DNA of 64,000 nt from G963664935 sp963664935 (GTDB lineage Bacteria; Pseudomonadota; Gammaproteobacteria; Methylococcales; G963664935): assembly GCA_963664935.2 (NCBI GenBank), contig CAXXSE010000001.1, forward strand, positions 248,001 through 312,000, given 5' to 3'. Position 1 is the first letter of the stretch. Each line of letters starts with the position of its first letter. Made by a program: the position numbers and the translations under genes. Below the pieces are notes generated by a model. That model made no database searches. It was not told the origin of the DNA and was given only the letters and a program-made list of their open reading frames with translations. Of the stretch, positions 17,425-26,402 are shown one piece after another.

Positions 17425-18690
17425 GTGCATTATCCGACCTTTCCACTACTCGATTTTTGTATTATGTTAGCTCACCGAATACGCGATAGAATTCTGAACC
17501 CGATTAGAAATCTTGATGATTGGTTTTATGAAGGTATTCAACCGACTCGAATCCTTTTCATTTTCACTCACAGCTACGGATTTTCCTGCCTGGCTCCCAT
17601 CATCCAAATCTTGCAAGATGCTAAGAATGTCTACCTTGGAACAACAACGCATAAAGTAATTTCTCTGGAACAACTCGAATTCGCCAACCAAGCGGAACAC
17701 GATCTTTTTCATCGATTTTACATCGAGAATCGAAGAGCCACTTTCGCAAAATGGCATCTCATTGTTGACCCGCACCCAAACATCTTTTATCCAAAACGTC
17801 GGGCTCTTCGGGTTGGTATGCACCATGGTACGGGCTTCGGCGCGATGGGCAGTAAAATCGATTTTGTACAAAATTATGATGTTTTTTTGGGTCTGTCGCG
17901 CGCCGAACGATTTTTTCTTGAGAAGCTAAAAGCTCGTGTTTTTAAAAAAAAACAGGGCTTTTTTTGCCATTGGAAATCCTAAAGCCGATCGATTAATCGC
18001 AAATCCCCATTTAGCTAAAAAAACACAGGTCCGGCTAAAGTTGGCTGATAGGCCTACTATTTTGATTACATCACATTGGGAAACGGTTTCGACGCTCCGA
18101 TCGTTAGGCCATTATCCATTTGAAATTCTGGCGGAATCACTGCCCGAATGTAACGTTGTTCAAACCGGTCATCCATGGTTGTGGGAAGGACGGTCGCAAC
18201 CCGAAGGATTCAAGGAGCAACTTTTTGAAAAGCTCCGGGATATACAAGAGCGATTCCCAAATGCGTATTTTTTGCCCCATGAAAACGCCGAGCAGTTGTT
18301 ACATATCAGTGATCTTCTGATAACGGACCATAGCTCTATTTTCACCAGCTACAGCCTCTTTAATCGACCAATCGTCTGGTTTGAAAATCCTAAATTGAGT
18401 TTCGCTATTCCCGATATCAAAACTATTTATCGGAATGCAAGTATTACTTTTACGAAGCCTGAAGAGCTTCCGGATATTTGCGGAACGTCTTTGGCTCGCC
18501 CCGGTTACAAAGCCGATGGCCGCAAAAAAATGCAAGAAACTTTTCACGCCAATCCCGGGGGGCGGGTAAAGCAGCCGCGGAAATCCTTAGTCGGATCGGT
18601 TCGGTATGCAGCCAACAATCGCCACGGTGGAACAATGTCTTAGAGTTAAGCAAGAGTCCCGAACACCTTCCGAAAAACCCGAATAGTTAG
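17425..18690 (+). pseudogene. CDP-glycerol glycerophosphotransferase-like gene with two frameshifts
   Basis: Three frames are needed to read the whole protein. The first (17425 to ~17950) carries MHHGTGFGAMG. A run of nine A at 17944-17952 breaks it, and the next frame reads NRAFFAIGNPKADRLI, LITDHSSIFTSYSLFNRPIVWFENP and ETFHANPGG. A second shift in the G-run near 18557 leads to the family-like tail AGKAAAEILSRIGS ending at 18690. Family members transfer glycerol-phosphate or similar units to lipid-linked carriers. The A9 run could support transcriptional slippage that restores some product, but the second shift argues for a pseudogene or for homopolymer sequencing errors. The start at GTG 17425 is uncertain; ATG 17464 is the alternative. 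Confidence 0.7.
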
Positions 18691-18731
18691 GCTATATTTA
18701 TGACTATCATTCCCATTTAAAAATAAATAAT

Positions 18732-19940
18732 ATGACCACAAGGCTTCTTCAACACGCTTTATCGATCGGTCGGCTTCCTTTTCGTTACAAGCCTTGGAAA
18801 CCATTGCATTTGCGGATTCTACTTTCGGATTATCGTGGCAAAGACAAGCAGCCGCGGCACACGGATGAAAAACATTTGGCCTCGGTCATCGCTTGGCTGT
18901 GCCTGGCTCAGGATCAACGTATCGGGCAAAGTGACGAAGGTGGAGTATCAGCGGGATGGAGCTTTGAAGACGGCTGGTTACCCAGTTATCCGGAAACGAG
19001 CGGCTATATTGTAGAAACGTTCCTGGCCGCATCGACGTTGTTGAGCGATCCGGACTTAAAAAACCGCGCCCAACGTATTCTTGATTGGGAGCTGTCCATT
19101 CAAGATAACGACGGCTCATTCCCTGGGCATTTCGGGGAACACGGAAGCAAACCCGTTATTTTCAATACTGGGCAGATTATGCACGGCTTGATAGCGGGCT
19201 TCGAACAACTCTACAAACTGGAGTGCTTGGAAGCCGCCGTTCGCGCAGGCCAATGGATGCTTGGGCAGCAGGACGACGACGGTTGTTGGCGGCGATCGGT
19301 TCATAACAATACGCCACATACCTATAACACGCGAGCCGCGTGGGCCTTACTGAAAACGGGATTGGCCGCAAACGATAAAAAATTGGAAAAGGCCGCGATC
19401 AAAAACATTGAGTGGGCGCTTGCCCAACAAATCGAAAACGGATGGTTTAAAAATAATGCTTTTGTTCCCGATACACCGCCGTTTACGCACACCATCGCCT
19501 ACGCGATTCGTGGAATTTTGGAAAGCGGTCTCCTCATTGACAACCGACAAATGATCAATGCTGCCGTCAAGGCGGCAAAGGCCCAAGCCGAACGACAAAG
19601 AAACGACGGTTGGCTGGCCGGGACTTACGACGAACACTGGATGCCCCGTAGCCATTATTGCTGTCTCACGGGACTTGCTCAGATGTGTTTGATCTGGTTT
19701 CGTATCGCCCGGGCGGTCGGAGAAAGCGAGCTTGAAGAATCGGCCATTCGCGGTATCGACTATATCAAATCCAATCACCGCATCATCGGAACGGAAACGA
19801 CTCAAAAGGGGGAAATCACCGGGTCAAGTCCCATCTGGGGACGTTACTCCATGTTTGAGTATCCCAACTGGGCCGCCAAGTTTTTTGCCGATGCGCTAAT
19901 GATGAACATGACCGATATTTCCATACCGAATTACGTATAA
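18732..19940 (+). CDS. alpha/alpha-toroid (prenyltransferase/terpene cyclase-like fold) protein
   Basis: A 402-residue soluble protein built of repeated helical hairpins with inner motifs DGSFPGHFG, DDGCWRRSVHN, NGWFKNNAFV and NDGWLAGTYDEHWMP. This pattern is that of six-hairpin or prenyltransferase/squalene-cyclase toroids. There is no DXDD cyclase motif and no signal peptide. Proteins of this kind occur in polysaccharide clusters, where a role in glycan or polyprenyl-linked substrate handling is likely, but the reaction is unknown. It is followed 14 bp later by the formyltransferase gene, so the two probably form a unit. Confidence 0.65.
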   Translation: MTTRLLQHALSIGRLPFRYKPWKPLHLRILLSDYRGKDKQPRHTDEKHLASVIAWLCLAQDQRIGQSDEGGVSAGWSFEDGWLPSYPETSGYIVETFLAASTLLSDPDLKNRAQRILDWELSIQDNDGSFPGHFGEHGSKPVIFNTGQIMHGLIAGFEQLYKLECLEAAVRAGQWMLGQQDDDGCWRRSVHNNTPHTYNTRAAWALLKTGLAANDKKLEKAAIKNIEWALAQQIENGWFKNNAFVPDTPPFTHTIAYAIRGILESGLLIDNRQMINAAVKAAKAQAERQRNDGWLAGTYDEHWMPRSHYCCLTGLAQMCLIWFRIARAVGESELEESAIRGIDYIKSNHRIIGTETTQKGEITGSSPIWGRYSMFEYPNWAAKFFADALMMNMTDISIPNYV

Positions 19941-19954
19941 GAGGTAAAAGAATC

Positions 19955-20848
19955 ATGAGCAAGTTATCAGTTATCATTCTCTGTGGCCGGTCGCCTCGGC
20001 ATTTGTACTTTGCCAATGAATTGTGCCGGTCGAGCAAACCACTCGCTATCGTTCAGGAATCTGAACGTAATTGGTCCCTCGAAAAAGTTAAAGCACTATT
20101 ACTCAATCCGAAAAGGCTTCAGCAAAAAATTTGGCGCTGGCTTCGTGATCGACGCCGTTATATAGGCGGCCAGGAAGCCGAATTTTTCTTTGGGAAAGCG
20201 GCGCCGACGCTTGATCGTCCGGACCTCAGTATCGAAACTCCTCACATCAACCATGCGGAAACTCTGTCGATCATCGACAAATATGCCCCCGATCTCATCG
20301 TTGTATTCGGCACCTCTCTGATTAAGGGAAAGCTATTAACCAAAGGGCGCCTGGGTCTGATTAATCTGCACGGTGGTCTTTCGCCGGAATACCGTGGGGC
20401 CGACTGCACATTTTGGGCGCTTTATAACCAAGAGCCCGAAAAAATCGGTTGCACCATTCACTATATTAATGCCGGCATCGATACCGGCAAACTGATCGCC
20501 CACGTCAGCCCCGAAATCAGAGAAAACGACGACGAACTCACCCTCTTCTGGCGTGCGGTACAAGACAGTGTTAGTGTTTATCCGGAAATGCTGGACCGGC
20601 TGTATAATGGCGAAAAACTCGGGACCCGGCAAACCGATAAAGGGGCGCTCTATCAGGTTAAAGACCGCGAGCTGAAACACGAACAAAAGTTGGACGAACT
20701 CATGAAAAACGGACTCCTTGAGAAGATAAACCTGGATCGACGGGTCACGTGGTTCCAAGCGGATCAACAATCAAACCCAACGCCCATCGGTGGATCGTCA
20801 AAAACGACGCAATCTCAGCCTAAGCCAGCTCTCGCTACGGAAGGCTAA
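19955..20848 (+). CDS. formyltransferase-family protein
   Basis: A 297-residue protein whose central part (residues ~105-190) is the methionyl-tRNA formyltransferase-like catalytic domain. LINLHGGLSPEYRGADCTFWAL supplies the catalytic Asn/His and the SLLP..RG-type loop, and GCTIHYINAGIDTGKLI supplies the catalytic Asp. It uses 10-formyl-tetrahydrofolate, probably to N-formylate an amino sugar of the polysaccharide, given its neighbours. It is not Fmt itself: the C-terminal tRNA-binding domain is absent and the tail is a low-complexity Ser/Thr/Gln/Pro segment. Confidence 0.75.
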   Translation: MSKLSVIILCGRSPRHLYFANELCRSSKPLAIVQESERNWSLEKVKALLLNPKRLQQKIWRWLRDRRRYIGGQEAEFFFGKAAPTLDRPDLSIETPHINHAETLSIIDKYAPDLIVVFGTSLIKGKLLTKGRLGLINLHGGLSPEYRGADCTFWALYNQEPEKIGCTIHYINAGIDTGKLIAHVSPEIRENDDELTLFWRAVQDSVSVYPEMLDRLYNGEKLGTRQTDKGALYQVKDRELKHEQKLDELMKNGLLEKINLDRRVTWFQADQQSNPTPIGGSSKTTQSQPKPALATEG

Positions 20849-21005
20849 AATCCCAGAAAAAAGGTTATTGCATCGGACATTCCGCACTCTCCGTCTCCAA
20901 CTGATCACCTTTGACAATCAATCCCGGTTCCACCGTGGTGTTAAGCCGTTAAGGCCATGGGTTCCGTAGAACTTGAGCCTACGACTTTTCTTACAAATTG
21001 CGGGG

Positions 21006-21033
21006 CGAACCCAACCTTTGTTGTTGGGGTTCG
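21006..21033. terminator. hairpin between convergent genes
   Basis: CGAACCCAAC pairs with GTTGGGGTTCG across a seven-base loop with one bulged base. It lies in the gap between the plus-strand formyltransferase gene (ending 20848) and the minus-strand rarA (ending 21059), where a bidirectional terminator is expected. There is no clean T-run, so rho-independent function is uncertain. Confidence 0.4.
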
Positions 21034-21058
21034 TGCCTCATCCCAACCTATGCAAACT

Positions 21059-22363
21059 TTATCCTCCTTTTTTCTTATCCAATTCCCGCAGATATTTCAG
21101 TTTTTCGGCGATTTTGATCTCCAGTCCCCGTTGAACTGGCCGGTAGTACCTTCGATTTTCAAGTTTTTCAGGAAAATAATTTTCGCCACTTGCGTAAGCT
21201 TCGGGTTCGTCGTGGGCGTATCGGTATTGTTTGCCGTAATCCAGGTTCTTCATAAGACGGGTGGGGGCGTTGCGAAGGTGTAAGGGGACCTCAAGACTGC
21301 CACTTTCCCTGGCATCGTTCATGGCCGCATTAAATGCTTTGTAGACCGCGTTGCTTTTTGGCGCGCAGGCGAGGTAAACAACTGCTTGGGCTAAGGCCAA
21401 CTCGCCCTCGGGACTGCCTAAACGCTCTTGGGTATCCCAAGCAGTGATGGCCAACTGTAATGCCCTAGGGTCGGCATTTCCGATATCCTCCGAGGCAATG
21501 CGAACGATCCGCCTGGCTAAATACACTCGGTCACAACCACCGTCCAGCATTCTGCATAACCAATACAAAGCGGCATCGGGACTACTGCCGCGAACCGATT
21601 TGTGGAGAGCTGAAATTTGATTGTAGAAATCTTCCCCGTGTTTGTCGAAACGCCGTACACTGCCTTCCAAAACCGCTTCAGCAACCTCTTCGTTAATGGT
21701 GCTTTGCCGATCGGCGGTTGACCCCAGATCAAGGCCGATTTCGATCAGGTTCAATAATCTGCGGGCGTCACCATCGGCTGCGGCGATAAACAGCTTTTGC
21801 AGTCGTTCCGGAAACTCGACCGTCCAGTTCTCGTAGCCATTCTCACTGTCGCCTAGCGCCCGTTGAATAACCTGAAAAAGGTCGTTTTCGCTTAAGGATT
21901 TCAATACATAAACCCGAGCCCGCGACAACAATGCATTGTTGAGTTCAAAGGAAGGGTTTTCGGTGGTCGCGCCAATGAAGTATACGGTTCCATCTTCCAC
22001 ATGGGGTAAAAATGCATCCTGCTGGGATTTGTTGAAGCGGTGAACTTCATCGACAAAAAGAATTGTCCGTTGGTTTTGATCGTTGAGCAGAAACTTGGCT
22101 TGAGCCACCGCTTCACGAATATCCTTCACACCCGAAAGAACGGCGGATAGCGCCAGGAATTCCGCATTGGAATGATGGGCGACGATGCGGGCCAGGGTGG
22201 TCTTACCTGTTCCCGGTGGTCCCCATAAGATCATGGAATGCAGCCTTCCCGAACGAATGCTTTCGTAAAGCGGTTTTCCAGGCCGGAGTATATGGCTTTG
22301 ACCGATATATTCGTCAAGCGTACGCGGTCGCAGACGGTCGGCCAAGGGTTTTTCCGAGACCAT
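21059..22363 (-). CDS. rarA: replication-associated recombination protein A (AAA+ ATPase)
   Basis: A 434-residue clamp-loader-like AAA+ ATPase. It begins PLADRLRPRTLDEYIGQSHIL, has Walker A WGPPGTGKTTLA, Walker B ILFVDEVHRFNKSQQD, sensor GATTENPSFELN and the C-terminal MgsA domain (LAQAVVYLACAPKSNAVY). It acts at stalled replication forks. It follows lolA by 15 bp on the same strand, the common gammaproteobacterial arrangement. Length and motifs are complete. Confidence 0.95.
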   Translation of the reverse strand: MVSEKPLADRLRPRTLDEYIGQSHILRPGKPLYESIRSGRLHSMILWGPPGTGKTTLARIVAHHSNAEFLALSAVLSGVKDIREAVAQAKFLLNDQNQRTILFVDEVHRFNKSQQDAFLPHVEDGTVYFIGATTENPSFELNNALLSRARVYVLKSLSENDLFQVIQRALGDSENGYENWTVEFPERLQKLFIAAADGDARRLLNLIEIGLDLGSTADRQSTINEEVAEAVLEGSVRRFDKHGEDFYNQISALHKSVRGSSPDAALYWLCRMLDGGCDRVYLARRIVRIASEDIGNADPRALQLAITAWDTQERLGSPEGELALAQAVVYLACAPKSNAVYKAFNAAMNDARESGSLEVPLHLRNAPTRLMKNLDYGKQYRYAHDEPEAYASGENYFPEKLENRRYYRPVQRGLEIKIAEKLKYLRELDKKKGG

Positions 22364-22378
22364 GATGAGAAATACGGG

Positions 22379-23011
22379 TCAGCCTTCCTCGAATACATCG
22401 ACTCCGGGTGGAGGCTCCAACCGAAATGCCTTGGGGTCGATTTCGGTGTTGATTTTGACTCCGGAAAAGTAAATCCGGGTCAACTGGCCGAAATTATCGC
22501 TCAACTCCATGGTATTAAGCTTTTGATTTTCCATTCCGATCAAAATATACTTAAAGGTGCTTTCCTCGGATTTCGGCACTAACTTCACCCAGGCCAATCC
22601 ATCAAGAGTTCCCAAATCCTCAATCTCGAATTTGTGATCGATGTCAATTTGGCCACTCAATAACAAAGCTGGGGTCGAGCCAATCGAGCCGCTTATCTTT
22701 TTGATGGTAACTTGCTCAAGATCAACATCGTAAAACCAAACCTTTTCGCCGTTGGATACTATTGTTTGCTGATAGGGCGCTTGATACTCCCAACGAAATT
22801 TCCCGGGTCTTTGCACTAAAAAAAGCCCCGCGCTTTCCTGCCCGATAATACCCTTTTCATCAATGACAACTTGGTTAAAACCAGCGGACATGGACCGCGT
22901 CGCGTCTAAAATTGATTTTAATTGGTCTACCGGCGCCTCAGTGGCCCACCCATTTTGTGAAAACAGTAGAAATACTATTAATTTTTTTAATGTTACTTTT
23001 AGCATTGGCAT
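22379..23011 (-). CDS. lolA: outer-membrane lipoprotein carrier protein
   Basis: A 210-residue periplasmic chaperone that takes lipoproteins from LolCDE in the inner membrane to LolB in the outer membrane. An N-terminal signal peptide (MLKVTLKKLIVFLLFSQNGWA) precedes the family core QLKSILDATRSMSAGFNQVV, FLVQRPGKFRWEYQAPYQQTIVSNG and VWFYDVDLEQVTIKK. The C-terminus DPKAFRLEPPPGVDVFE is typical. It is transcribed just ahead of rarA. Confidence 0.93.
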   Translation of the reverse strand: MPMLKVTLKKLIVFLLFSQNGWATEAPVDQLKSILDATRSMSAGFNQVVIDEKGIIGQESAGLFLVQRPGKFRWEYQAPYQQTIVSNGEKVWFYDVDLEQVTIKKISGSIGSTPALLLSGQIDIDHKFEIEDLGTLDGLAWVKLVPKSEESTFKYILIGMENQKLNTMELSDNFGQLTRIYFSGVKINTEIDPKAFRLEPPPGVDVFEEG

Positions 23012-23018
23012 TTCAAAA

Positions 23019-23636
23019 TTAGCTTACGTCAAATTCAACCAATAAACCCGTTGTCCACCCACCCAATCTGATCCAATTCGCCAACCGTTGCGTGTCGGTA
23101 TCCGACGATTTCAACGCCGGACTGATGACCACGGCAATTTGGCCTTCTATCAAAAAGTCGAGGTAGGCGCCGTCGCCCAACTTTAATCCTTTATACTCGA
23201 TAGGCACCGGATGGTCTCTCTTGAAACTGATCTTACGCAAGGATAGTTCACGGCTCAGACACTCTTTATAAGCACATACTATTAAACCAACTCCGAGCGT
23301 GGTATGAACTTCTCTCACACTATCCATAATAACCTGGGTCAACTGAAGAGTTGCTGAATCACTCTGATTTCCGACCAACCTGACAACAGGATTTTTTAAT
23401 TTGTCCGACAGGAAATCGGCAAAGGTTTTTGTCGAGGGCGTTGAGTTCAGGGAACGCGTGGTGTTCACGTAATCCTGGGCTCCGGAGTGGTCTCCGCGTT
23501 GATAACATCGCAGTGCTTCGCCCAATAATTGTTTTGACTGACTCTCAACGCGCAACAACACACTCAAGTCCGCGCCACAGCGATAGCAAGTCTCATCGCC
23601 CTTAAAACGGGCTCGGCATGAGGGGCAACGGTCCAC
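23019..23636 (-). CDS. zinc-ribbon protein fused to a GxxExxY-like domain
   Basis: A 205-residue protein in two parts. Residues 1-25 form a CxxC-x8-CxxC zinc ribbon (MDRCPSCRARFKGDETCYRCG). Residues ~110-205 match the GxxExxY family (VHTTLGVGL, LSRELSLRKISFKRDHPVPI, YKGLKLGDGAYLDFLIEG, TTGLLVEFDVS), which is related to PD-(D/E)xK folds. The signature Glu is replaced (GVGLIVCAY), so nuclease-like chemistry is unlikely. It starts 9 bp after the Hsp70 stop and is the last gene of the chaperone cassette. A role as an Hsp70 adaptor or substrate-recognition factor is speculation. Confidence 0.6.
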   Translation of the reverse strand: MDRCPSCRARFKGDETCYRCGADLSVLLRVESQSKQLLGEALRCYQRGDHSGAQDYVNTTRSLNSTPSTKTFADFLSDKLKNPVVRLVGNQSDSATLQLTQVIMDSVREVHTTLGVGLIVCAYKECLSRELSLRKISFKRDHPVPIEYKGLKLGDGAYLDFLIEGQIAVVISPALKSSDTDTQRLANWIRLGGWTTGLLVEFDVS

Positions 23637-23645
23637 TTAATTTAA

Positions 23646-25397
23646 TCAATCCAGATAATAAAGGATGTCAGACAATTCCCCAGTGAAATCGGCCAAGGCA
23701 TCGGCATCGCCGGATTCAATGGCGCTGTCGATATTATTGATCAAGGCTAAAATTTCATCCCTATCGTCGATCGTTGCCTGATCGAGTGCGGCTTGAGCCT
23801 TTTCGACCAGAGTTTTCGCTTCTACAACGTTTTCATCTTCAACGATTTCAACTTGTTCTGGCGTATCTCCGGACGGTCCGAACATGGCATCGACCCGGTC
23901 TTTGGATATTTGCATTTGGGCGCTGTCCATTTTAGCGAAAGCATTTTCGATGGTGATACTTTTTTTCAGACCGGTATTTTTTTCGAGCGCCGTAACGTTC
24001 AAGATACCATCATTATCCAAAGCCAATTCAAGCACGATCGGACTGTTAGTGGGCGCTTTGCTGAGTCCTTCCACCAGGAATTGGCCAATAGGCAGATTTT
24101 TGGTGGCGTCAAGTTCCTCACCCTGGAAAATGTTGACATCGACCGCGTTTTGGTTTTCGTACATGGTGAAGTAGACTTCGCTTCGAGTCACCGGGATCGA
24201 AGTATTTTTTTTAATGATCGGGGCAAAGACCGCCGGATGGGGCATCCCATCCAATTCCCCGAATACGCTGGTGCCGAATGTATAAGGTGTCACATCCACT
24301 AAGACAGCCGATACCGATTCGCCCGCGATCATACCGGCCTGTATAGCCGCACCGGTTGCGACGCATAAATCCGGGTCGACGTCGCCCCGGGGTTCCAATC
24401 CAATTTCGGCGGCCAGCATTTGGGATATCAGTGGGGTTCGAGTTGAACCGCCTACCAGTAATATTTCTTCAACATCGGAAGCCGTCATCGAAGCATCCTT
24501 AAGCGCGGTATGGACGGCATCCAGGGTTTCCTCGATATAAGGCATAATCATCTTTTCGTATTGTTCACGAGAAAGCTCTAGCGATAAGTTGACCGGAACG
24601 CTATCGACGGTAGCCAGATACTCTTCCTCAATGGTGACGAAGGGCTGGCCGGACAAAGCTATTTTCGCTTGGATCGCCGCACGCAAAATACGGGCTTCAA
24701 CCTGTTTGGCGTTATCCAGTTTTTCAACAACCAAAGCCTGAGAGGATTGTAGATGTTCATGGATGAACAAAGTGATTTTTTGATCGAAATCGTCACCACC
24801 CAGATTATTATTGCCATGACTGGAAATAACTTCGACCACACCGTCCTGAATTTGCACAACCGACACATCAAAAGTCCCACCGCCAAGATCGTAAACCAGA
24901 ATGCGTTTACCTTCCTGGTGTCCTGTTTCATAAGACAGCGCGGCGGCGGTGGGTTCGTTAATCATCCGCACCACTTCCAAGCCGGCGATTTCCCCCGCTT
25001 CCCGGGTGGCCTGGCGTTGAGCATCGTTGAAATAAGCGGGCACCGTAATGACGGCTTTCGAGACTGGTTTTTTAAGGTAGTTTTCAGCGGTTTTCTTCAG
25101 ATGCTTCAGGAGCATCGCCGAAAGCTCCTGGGGTGTGTACGATTCGTCCGCCATGTCCAGTTTTGCATCGCTACCCATTTTGCGCTTGACGGACTTGACC
25201 GTTCGCTCCGGGAACACGACGTATTGGTTTCGCGCACTGTCACCGACCAGTATTTCGTCCTGTTGACTGACGCCCACGAAGGAAGGCAGAATCTTTTCAC
25301 CTTTGTCATCGGGAATAACAACCGGCCGGCCCTTTTCAATCACCGCCACTTCAGAATTGGTGGTTCCCAGATCAATACCTATGATGGTTTCTTTCAT
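23646..25397 (-). CDS. accessory Hsp70 (DnaK-like) chaperone
   Basis: A 583-residue Hsp70. ATPase-domain motifs are complete: IGIDLGTTNSEVAV, VPAYFNDAQRQATREAG, INEPTAAALSY, VYDLGGGTFDVSV and LLVGGSTRTPLI. The substrate domain is shorter than in DnaK (about 638 residues): the lid is reduced and ends LYYLD without the EEVD-like acidic tail. Its genomic partners are a GrpE-like protein, a J-like protein without HPD and a TPR protein, not dnaJ. This marks it as a specialised paralogue rather than the housekeeping DnaK. The spacing of 1-10 bp between genes indicates one operon. Confidence 0.88.
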   Translation of the reverse strand: MKETIIGIDLGTTNSEVAVIEKGRPVVIPDDKGEKILPSFVGVSQQDEILVGDSARNQYVVFPERTVKSVKRKMGSDAKLDMADESYTPQELSAMLLKHLKKTAENYLKKPVSKAVITVPAYFNDAQRQATREAGEIAGLEVVRMINEPTAAALSYETGHQEGKRILVYDLGGGTFDVSVVQIQDGVVEVISSHGNNNLGGDDFDQKITLFIHEHLQSSQALVVEKLDNAKQVEARILRAAIQAKIALSGQPFVTIEEEYLATVDSVPVNLSLELSREQYEKMIMPYIEETLDAVHTALKDASMTASDVEEILLVGGSTRTPLISQMLAAEIGLEPRGDVDPDLCVATGAAIQAGMIAGESVSAVLVDVTPYTFGTSVFGELDGMPHPAVFAPIIKKNTSIPVTRSEVYFTMYENQNAVDVNIFQGEELDATKNLPIGQFLVEGLSKAPTNSPIVLELALDNDGILNVTALEKNTGLKKSITIENAFAKMDSAQMQISKDRVDAMFGPSGDTPEQVEIVEDENVVEAKTLVEKAQAALDQATIDDRDEILALINNIDSAIESGDADALADFTGELSDILYYLD

Positions 25398-25398
25398 T

Positions 25399-26079
25399 TT
25401 ATTTAGCCTTATTTACTCTAACTTCCGCTGTCCGCATGATTTCTTCTCCCCAATAATACCCTTTGCGCAATTCTTCGGTTACCCGGCCGGTTTCTACCAG
25501 GGCAACATGTTCGACTTCGGTGGCGTGCATCGTATTTGGATCCAACTGTTGGTCCAATACATCGATTGGACACACATCGTAAGACACGAGTAACTGATCC
25601 AGCCGTTTTAGCGTGAGTTCCTGTCCATCGCGTAAGCCTTGGATAACGGAGCGTTCCCGTTTTCGAAAGCCTGAGAACCTCCATTTTGGTTGGTAATTAT
25701 CCGCGACTTTCAGCCCCGCTTCAATTCGATCCCGAAGCTCGAGTACTTGAAGTAGTAGCGATCTCAGCTGAGCCTTGTTACTCTTTTCATTATTGGTCTG
25801 GTTTTGATCCAATAACGCGGATAGACACGAATTTTCTTGGGTTAAGGTATCCAGGGTGGAATTGAATCCCGCCAAAGCCGTTTTGAATTGTCGAGCCTCA
25901 ATTTTAACTTCGGTTTTTAGGGCGACCAATTCGTTGAGTAGCGTTAGCAAATCGACGTGACGCTCGTCTCCCCCTTGGTTTTCCTCTATACCATCGCCGG
26001 TTTCAAGATAATTTCGAAATTCCTTGATTAATATTTCTTTCCTGTCGTTGTCCAAACCTTTCATTATCAGTGGAGTCAC
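25399..26079 (-). CDS. GrpE-like nucleotide exchange factor
   Basis: A 226-residue protein. The central region is a long coiled coil (LLTLLNELVALKTEVKIEARQ ...), then LRDRIEAG in place of the GrpE helical-bundle start. The C-terminal beta domain is recognisable: DQQLDPNTMHATEVEHVALV and RVTEELRKGYYWGEEIMR. It should accelerate ADP release from the Hsp70 encoded immediately downstream. Its N-terminus abuts the J-like gene (1-bp overlap). The sequence is well diverged from housekeeping GrpE, fitting a dedicated partner. Confidence 0.8.
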   Translation of the reverse strand: MTPLIMKGLDNDRKEILIKEFRNYLETGDGIEENQGGDERHVDLLTLLNELVALKTEVKIEARQFKTALAGFNSTLDTLTQENSCLSALLDQNQTNNEKSNKAQLRSLLLQVLELRDRIEAGLKVADNYQPKWRFSGFRKRERSVIQGLRDGQELTLKRLDQLLVSYDVCPIDVLDQQLDPNTMHATEVEHVALVETGRVTEELRKGYYWGEEIMRTAEVRVNKAK

Positions 26080-26402
26080 TATTCAATCGAATCGGGTAAC
26101 CCCGCCAAGGGTATCGTATCGGCCAACATCCGTTTGAAGTCCTCTTCGCTTGGCCGGCCCGGCCGTGACTGTTCCAGCAAACTTCGGCATACAGTATCCC
26201 CATCAATTTCGGGGTTATGAAATAATGGGTAAGCCAGTTTTAACTTTTCGGTTTTGATCAATTCGTAGGCATCTCGTATCGCCTGAAACAGCTTTGGCGC
26301 ACGCTCAGGGGGGAATTCCCGCACCTTGGCTAGAAAAGCGGCTTTAATCTCGTCGTTACTGGCGGATTCCGCCACATCGAGTATTTCAAAAGGGTCCATC
26401 AT
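26079..26402 (-). CDS. J-like protein lacking the HPD motif
   Basis: A 107-residue protein whose first 65 residues have the helix pattern of a J domain (DPFEILDVAESASNDEIKAA, then KLFQAIRDAYELIKTEKLKLAY). The HPD tripeptide between helices II and III, needed to stimulate Hsp70 ATPase, reads FPPE. The Pro-Pro-Glu form is regular rather than random damage, so this may be a distinct J-like class. The C-terminal 35 residues (RPSEEDFKRMLADTIPL) are unassigned. It lies between the TPR gene (17-bp overlap) and the GrpE-like gene (1-bp overlap). Confidence 0.7.
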   Translation of the reverse strand: MMDPFEILDVAESASNDEIKAAFLAKVREFPPERAPKLFQAIRDAYELIKTEKLKLAYPLFHNPEIDGDTVCRSLLEQSRPGRPSEEDFKRMLADTIPLAGLPDSIE

